Assembly: GCA_946887065.1 (NCBI GenBank)
Contig: CAMPKL010000095.1
Span: 1-9,534 of the forward strand
Length of the DNA stretch: 9,534 bases
Source of the DNA: an uncultured Bryobacterales bacterium
GTDB lineage: Bacteria > Acidobacteriota > Terriglobia > Bryobacterales > UBA6623
Direction of reading: 5' to 3'
The position numbers and the translations under genes were made by a program. The notes below the pieces were generated by a model. That model was given only the letters and a program-made list of their open reading frames with translations. It did not search any database and had not been told where the DNA came from. Below are positions 5,884-9,534 of this stretch, piece after piece; position 1 is the first letter of the stretch, and every line of letters starts with the position of its first letter.

Positions 5884-8800
5884 CCGTGAAGTTCATGAGC
5901 GGTTGGCCGCCGATCGACGCCGTGCGCGGATCGGAGGTCACCTTGCCGAAGTTTCGGTTGCCGTTCGTCTCGTCATAAACGTTCGTGAAGTCATTGAAGT
6001 TGTAATGCTTCAACGCGTTCTGCATATCCCAGCGAACTTTCGCTATGACGCGTTCGGTGAAGTAGATGTTCTTTTGGAGCGAGATCTGCGTCCACACCAA
6101 GTTGCCTTGGATGACGGAGTTACGGCCTAGATTACCGATCGTGTAAGGCTGTCCTCCTCCGGGATAGTCGAAGAAGGCGGGGTCAATGATCTGGCCGCTT
6201 TCCCCAACGGAGAACCGGTTGGGCGCGTTAATGACCCGTTCTCGCCAGTCGTCGTACAGCTCCGGATCCTCCATCACGACATCCGGCCTCCGCTCCGACC
6301 GCCAAGCGTCGTCGAAGTATTGTGGTCCATTCGCCCACGTGATGTTGCGCGGGTTGCCCGACTCGAAAGTCTGGATGCCTGAGAGTTCCCAACCTCCGAA
6401 GACATGATTCGCCCATCCGCCCTGGTTGAGAAATCGCCTGCCCTGGCCAAACGGCAATTCATACAGAGCCGTGATGACCACGCGGTGTTTGCGGTGATAA
6501 CCTGCCAGCGCCTTCTCCAGGTCGCGATTGTTGAGCGGATCGGCCCCCGACCCGCTATTGTCGCCGTCCTGGCTGTTGATTGTTCTCGACAGCGTATAGA
6601 AGGTCATCAAATTGAGACCGCTATCGCCGTAGCGCTTCTCCAGGCGAATGGTTCCGCTGTGGTAGGTGCTGTGACCGAAGTTCGCACGATTTCGCACGCG
6701 GCCGAATTGTGAGAACGGTATCCATGCTTGGTTGTCGGCATTGATGGCTTCGTTGGCGGCGAATACGCTGCCGCCGAATGCATCCGCGATCTGATTGCCG
6801 TAATCGAGCGGAACGATGTTGTAGTCCCAGAATTCCATCAGGCCGACGCCCGAGGAACCCTGATAGGCCAACTCCACCAGGTATTCGCTGGCGAACTCCC
6901 GTTGAACACTCATGTTCCAGTTCAATGCGTACGGATTATCGAGTTCCGGATTCCACCAATCCGCTTCCCTGCCGGCGAAATTGGTGCCCGTGAAAGGCGA
7001 CGTGCCATCGGGGCGAATGATGTACTGAGGCGCGGGAGTTTCCGAGAATCGGAAGACTGGCCGCGGATCGCCTGAGGGTTGATCGTAACGGAACTGAGCC
7101 CGGTACTCCTCGAAATTACCGCCGATGTCGGGGTACTTGATGTCGATCGTGTTGACCGCGAAGCCCGCACGCACAACCAGATTCGGTCTCGCATTCCATG
7201 CCACGCCGATACGCGGCTGGAAGTTGTTTTTGTCAGCCGGCGCTAGAGACTCTCCTGGATGGATAAAGGCGCCCTGTAACCCAGTGACGGGATCAGTCGC
7301 ATTGGGATCCCAGTTTGTGTGCAGACCGTATTTGGTGTCGAACTGTTTTTCTACGCTGTAACGAACGCCCAAGTTCAACGTGACCGTGGGACTGAATTTC
7401 CAATCGTCCTGGACATAGAAGCTATTAATGTGCGAACGAGGCTGCCACATCGCCAGCTCCTGATCGAATTCCGCGAAGTCAACCGCGCCCAGCAGGAATG
7501 CGGCGAAGTCGATACCGGTACCGTTCTCGTAAGCGCCGGCCGGCGTTACTTGGCTCGTCATGTTCGAAAAGTTGAACACGCCGCTCGGCGTACCGACGTT
7601 CGTGCGGTTCAATTTGAACTGAAATAGTTCGTAGCCGAACTTTATTGTGTGAGTTCCCGAAACCTTTGTGAGATCGCTGCGCAACGACCACGTTTCGTTC
7701 ACGTTGTGGAACGGGCCGCTCTTTTCGATGTTATAAAGCCCGATATCCGGGAAGAGCGATTGATCGATCGCCGTCAGGCCAAACTGTGCAGGCAACCCTT
7801 CGCCGTAGCCGAAGACCGTGCGCTCGGTATTGCGCCGGTTCAGGCCGATACGTGTATCGCTGATCATGGTGGGGTTGATTACCCAAGTCGTTCCCAGCGA
7901 CCAGTTCGTATTCATCTCCGGCGTAACAAAGCCGTCGCCCCCGTCGAACTCGCGCAACCGGACGTTGCGGGGGAACCGGGCGAGCCCCTCGTTCTCATTG
8001 GCCGAAATGCTGAAGAAACTCTTCACCGAGTTGGTCCAGTTATGATCGATGCGCCCGGTGTAGTCATGGAAGAACACTCGGGCATGCTCGGTGTACTCGA
8101 AGTTGTCTTGCGGACCGCCGCCCGAGTAGCTAGGCGGCAGGTTCGAAGGGAACCAGGGTGAAGCACCTAGAAACGCTGCAACTGACGGGTCGACACGGTT
8201 CTGCGGCACCAACTGATTCGGGAACGGGGCTCGCGGCGTCCAGGTCCCATTCGGCAACTGTTGCGAAGTGAACGGATCGAAAATGGGATTCGCCGAGTCC
8301 CAACCGAAGTCGCCCCCAAACATCTGAGAAGTGGGGACCGTCCGGAAAGCGTTGGCCGCCTTCTTCTCGATCAAGTGCTGGTAGGCCACGAAGAAGAACG
8401 TCTTGTTCTTGATGATCGGCCCCGACAAGTTAAAGTCGGGGAGTAGGAACATCACAGGCTCGTTGCGCTGCGTCGCGGTCTGGCGGTCGAAAAATAGGCG
8501 GTGTTGAAGCGCCCGTCCCCGCCCGTAGATCGAGGCGAGACCATGGAATTGGTTGGTGCCGGACTTCTTGACGATGTCCATCACCCCGCTGGCCGTATGA
8601 CCGTATTCGGCGGGCAATGCAGTGGTGAAAACCTTCACCTCCTCCACGGCGTTCAGAACCGGCTTAACGTAGTCCGTGCCGTTGTCCTGATCATTCGCCG
8701 GCACGCCGTCGTCAAAGGCTCCGGTCGCTGAACTGCGTTGGCCCGCCACGTTGTAATTGCCGAGAGCGCCGCCGTAAGCGTATCCGCCCGTCGTCACGCC

Positions 8801-9286
8801 GGGAACGAAATTCATCGTCGAGGCGGTGTAGCGTTGATAGTTAGGCAGCTTGTAAAGGGTTTCTCCCTCCACGGCTGCCCCCAAAGCGGAAGTCTCCGTC
8901 TCCAGAAGCGGCGTGGCCCCCGTCACTTCAATCTGCTCCGTGACTGATCCGACCTCGAGTGACGCGTCGACCGGCACGGTCACGCCAATGCGTACCTGTA
9001 AGTCTTGCCGGACGAAGGTCTTAAATCCCTCGCTTGAAATTTCTACTTGATAAGTTCCCGGATTTAGAGAAGGCACGCGAAAAATGCCTTCCGAATTCGT
9101 TTCCGTTTCTGCAGTGACGTTTGTGTCGACGTTGGTGACCTCGACACTCGCGCCCGGGATGACTGACCCCGAGGCGTCCGTCACCCGCCCTGTGATATGA
9201 CCCACGCCCAACTGGGCGAGTAGAGGCCCCGCAGCGAGCACGCCGATCGCGAACAATAGCCGCGACGCGGAATAACTTTGTCTCAT
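5867..9286 (-). CDS. Oar-like TonB-dependent receptor with N-terminal carboxypeptidase-regulatory-like domain (paralogue 2)
   Basis: Complete gene for a 1139-residue outer-membrane receptor, alignable to receptor 1 from end to end with few gaps. Residues 1-24 are a signal peptide ending PLLA/Q; the carboxypeptidase-regulatory-like domain covers about 29-112 (GRVTDASG, TNSEGIFRVPSLNPG); the TonB-box-like EQIEVTG is at 117-123; the plug follows to about 247; the barrel ends VSLQF with the terminal Phe. The frame opens two codons earlier at a TTG (9292), but AGGAGG at 9301-9296 lies 9 bases before the ATG at 9286 and only 3 before the TTG, so the ATG is preferred. The plug and much of the barrel are almost the same as in receptor 1. 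The main differences lie in stretches likely to be surface loops, such as the segments after EYLVELAYQGSSGV and around the RRPDVVMEDPELY region. A related but not identical substrate is plausible. It appears to be transcribed alone. Confidence 0.96.
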   Translation of the reverse strand: MRQSYSASRLLFAIGVLAAGPLLAQLGVGHITGRVTDASGSVIPGASVEVTNVDTNVTAETETNSEGIFRVPSLNPGTYQVEISSEGFKTFVRQDLQVRIGVTVPVDASLEVGSVTEQIEVTGATPLLETETSALGAAVEGETLYKLPNYQRYTASTMNFVPGVTTGGYAYGGALGNYNVAGQRSSATGAFDDGVPANDQDNGTDYVKPVLNAVEEVKVFTTALPAEYGHTASGVMDIVKKSGTNQFHGLASIYGRGRALQHRLFFDRQTATQRNEPVMFLLPDFNLSGPIIKNKTFFFVAYQHLIEKKAANAFRTVPTSQMFGGDFGWDSANPIFDPFTSQQLPNGTWTPRAPFPNQLVPQNRVDPSVAAFLGASPWFPSNLPPSYSGGGPQDNFEYTEHARVFFHDYTGRIDHNWTNSVKSFFSISANENEGLARFPRNVRLREFDGGDGFVTPEMNTNWSLGTTWVINPTMISDTRIGLNRRNTERTVFGYGEGLPAQFGLTAIDQSLFPDIGLYNIEKSGPFHNVNETWSLRSDLTKVSGTHTIKFGYELFQFKLNRTNVGTPSGVFNFSNMTSQVTPAGAYENGTGIDFAAFLLGAVDFAEFDQELAMWQPRSHINSFYVQDDWKFSPTVTLNLGVRYSVEKQFDTKYGLHTNWDPNATDPVTGLQGAFIHPGESLAPADKNNFQPRIGVAWNARPNLVVRAGFAVNTIDIKYPDIGGNFEEYRAQFRYDQPSGDPRPVFRFSETPAPQYIIRPDGTSPFTGTNFAGREADWWNPELDNPYALNWNMSVQREFASEYLVELAYQGSSGVGLMEFWDYNIVPLDYGNQIADAFGGSVFAANEAINADNQAWIPFSQFGRVRNRANFGHSTYHSGTIRLEKRYGDSGLNLMTFYTLSRTINSQDGDNSGSGADPLNNRDLEKALAGYHRKHRVVITALYELPFGQGRRFLNQGGWANHVFGGWELSGIQTFESGNPRNITWANGPQYFDDAWRSERRPDVVMEDPELYDDWRERVINAPNRFSVGESGQIIDPAFFDYPGGGQPYTIGNLGRNSVIQGNLVWTQISLQKNIYFTERVIAKVRWDMQNALKHYNFNDFTNVYDETNGNRNFGKVTSDPRTASIGGQPLMNFTVSLQF

Positions 9287-9295
9287 ACCCAAAAC

Positions 9296-9301
9296 CCTCC
9301 T
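9296..9301 (-). promoter_or_regulatory. Perfect Shine-Dalgarno that decides the receptor 2 start
   Basis: Minus-strand AGGAGG lies 9 bases before the ATG at 9286. It is much stronger than the site of receptor 1, suggesting receptor 2 is translated more efficiently. A TATAGT at 9318-9313 could be its -10 box, but I see no good -35 partner. Confidence 0.65.
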
Positions 9302-9412
9302 CTAACGATTGAACTATAGGGATGGGTGGTCGCCAAGTGAGTATTGGGGAGAACAAATGCCTCTGCTTTTGAATTGACTGAAACTTAAGAAGATAGACTC
9401 GCGGGAGGACTG

Positions 9413-9429
9413 GTTACTTTCCGTTACTT
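9413..9429. repeat. Two gttactt direct repeats one helical turn apart, upstream of receptor 2
   Basis: The 7-mer gttactt occurs at 9413-9419 and 9423-9429, a 10-base period. It lies about 130 bases upstream of the receptor 2 start. Such spacing suits a tandem-binding activator, but the repeats are short. The rest of 9302-9497 shows no gene I can support. Confidence 0.25.
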
Positions 9430-9497
9430 ACGGGTTTTTGTGCAACGGTAAGCCCCCGAGCGTTATCACAACCGATGGAGCGGACGCCCAAACGCAG

Positions 9498-9523
9498 AAA
9501 GGCCGCCAGTATAACCGGCGGCC
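9498..9523 (-). terminator. Terminator of a gene beyond the right edge
   Basis: ggccgcc (9501-9507) and ggcggcc (9517-9523) form a perfect 7-bp GC-only stem with a 9-base loop. On the minus strand it is followed by TTTCTGCGTTT, a short T-rich tail. A TAA in minus frame at 9528-9526 could be the stop of the off-window gene, just before the hairpin. It implies receptor 2 has its own promoter between about 9302 and 9497. Confidence 0.55.
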
Positions 9524-9534
9524 CATTAGCGTTG

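Noticed and set aside
9287..9292. TTG start for receptor 2 two codons upstream
   Set aside because: AGGAGG is only 3 bases from the TTG but 9 from the ATG at 9286, so the ATG is the better start.
9021..9356. Minus-strand ORF of 111 codons extending upstream of receptor 2
   Set aside because: It is a shifted frame of the receptor's N-terminal part and has no domain character.
1..9534. Gene conversion or a recent transposition as the source of the two receptors
   Set aside because: The two genes differ throughout at the DNA level, and I saw no target-site duplications, transposase, integrase or terminal inverted repeats bounding either copy or the middle cluster.

Overview
The window reads as chromosomal DNA of an Acidobacteriota bacterium, most likely of the Bryobacterales/Solibacter type. 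That guess rests on protein style: two very large Oar-like TonB-dependent receptors that start with a carboxypeptidase-regulatory-like domain (a family greatly expanded in that group), and a 'WPQWRGP'-type secreted beta-propeller of the kind common in Acidobacteria and Planctomycetes. No rRNA or other marker gene is present, so the assignment is inference.

Layout, left to right. (1) A complete minus-strand TonB-dependent receptor, about 14-3436. (2) A 243-bp divergent intergenic region with a plausible receptor promoter, two palindromes and the ribosome binding site of the next gene. (3) A compact plus-strand cluster: a secreted PQQ-repeat beta-propeller protein (3680-5050); a Phd/YefM-family antitoxin that starts with GTG one base after the propeller's stop (5052-5291); and a 147-residue protein of no recognised family whose start overlaps the antitoxin's end by 14 bases (5278-5721). 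(4) A 145-bp convergent intergenic region with two hairpins, one placed as terminator for each strand. (5) A second complete minus-strand receptor (about 5867-9286), clearly a paralogue of the first along its whole length. (6) A 248-bp region upstream of that receptor, ending in a minus-strand terminator for a gene beyond the right edge.

The receptors should sit in the outer membrane and import an unknown substrate, probably a polymer breakdown product, using TonB energy. The propeller should act in the periplasm or on the envelope, and may or may not serve the same substrate. The antitoxin and the unknown protein look like a separate small module attached to the end of the propeller gene.

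Most of the sequence is ordinary. The part most worth following is 5052-5721: a textbook YefM-type antitoxin with no YoeB/RelE toxin beside it, but with an overlapping gene of unknown family in the toxin's place. No rRNA, tRNA, CRISPR array, transposase or integrase was seen.
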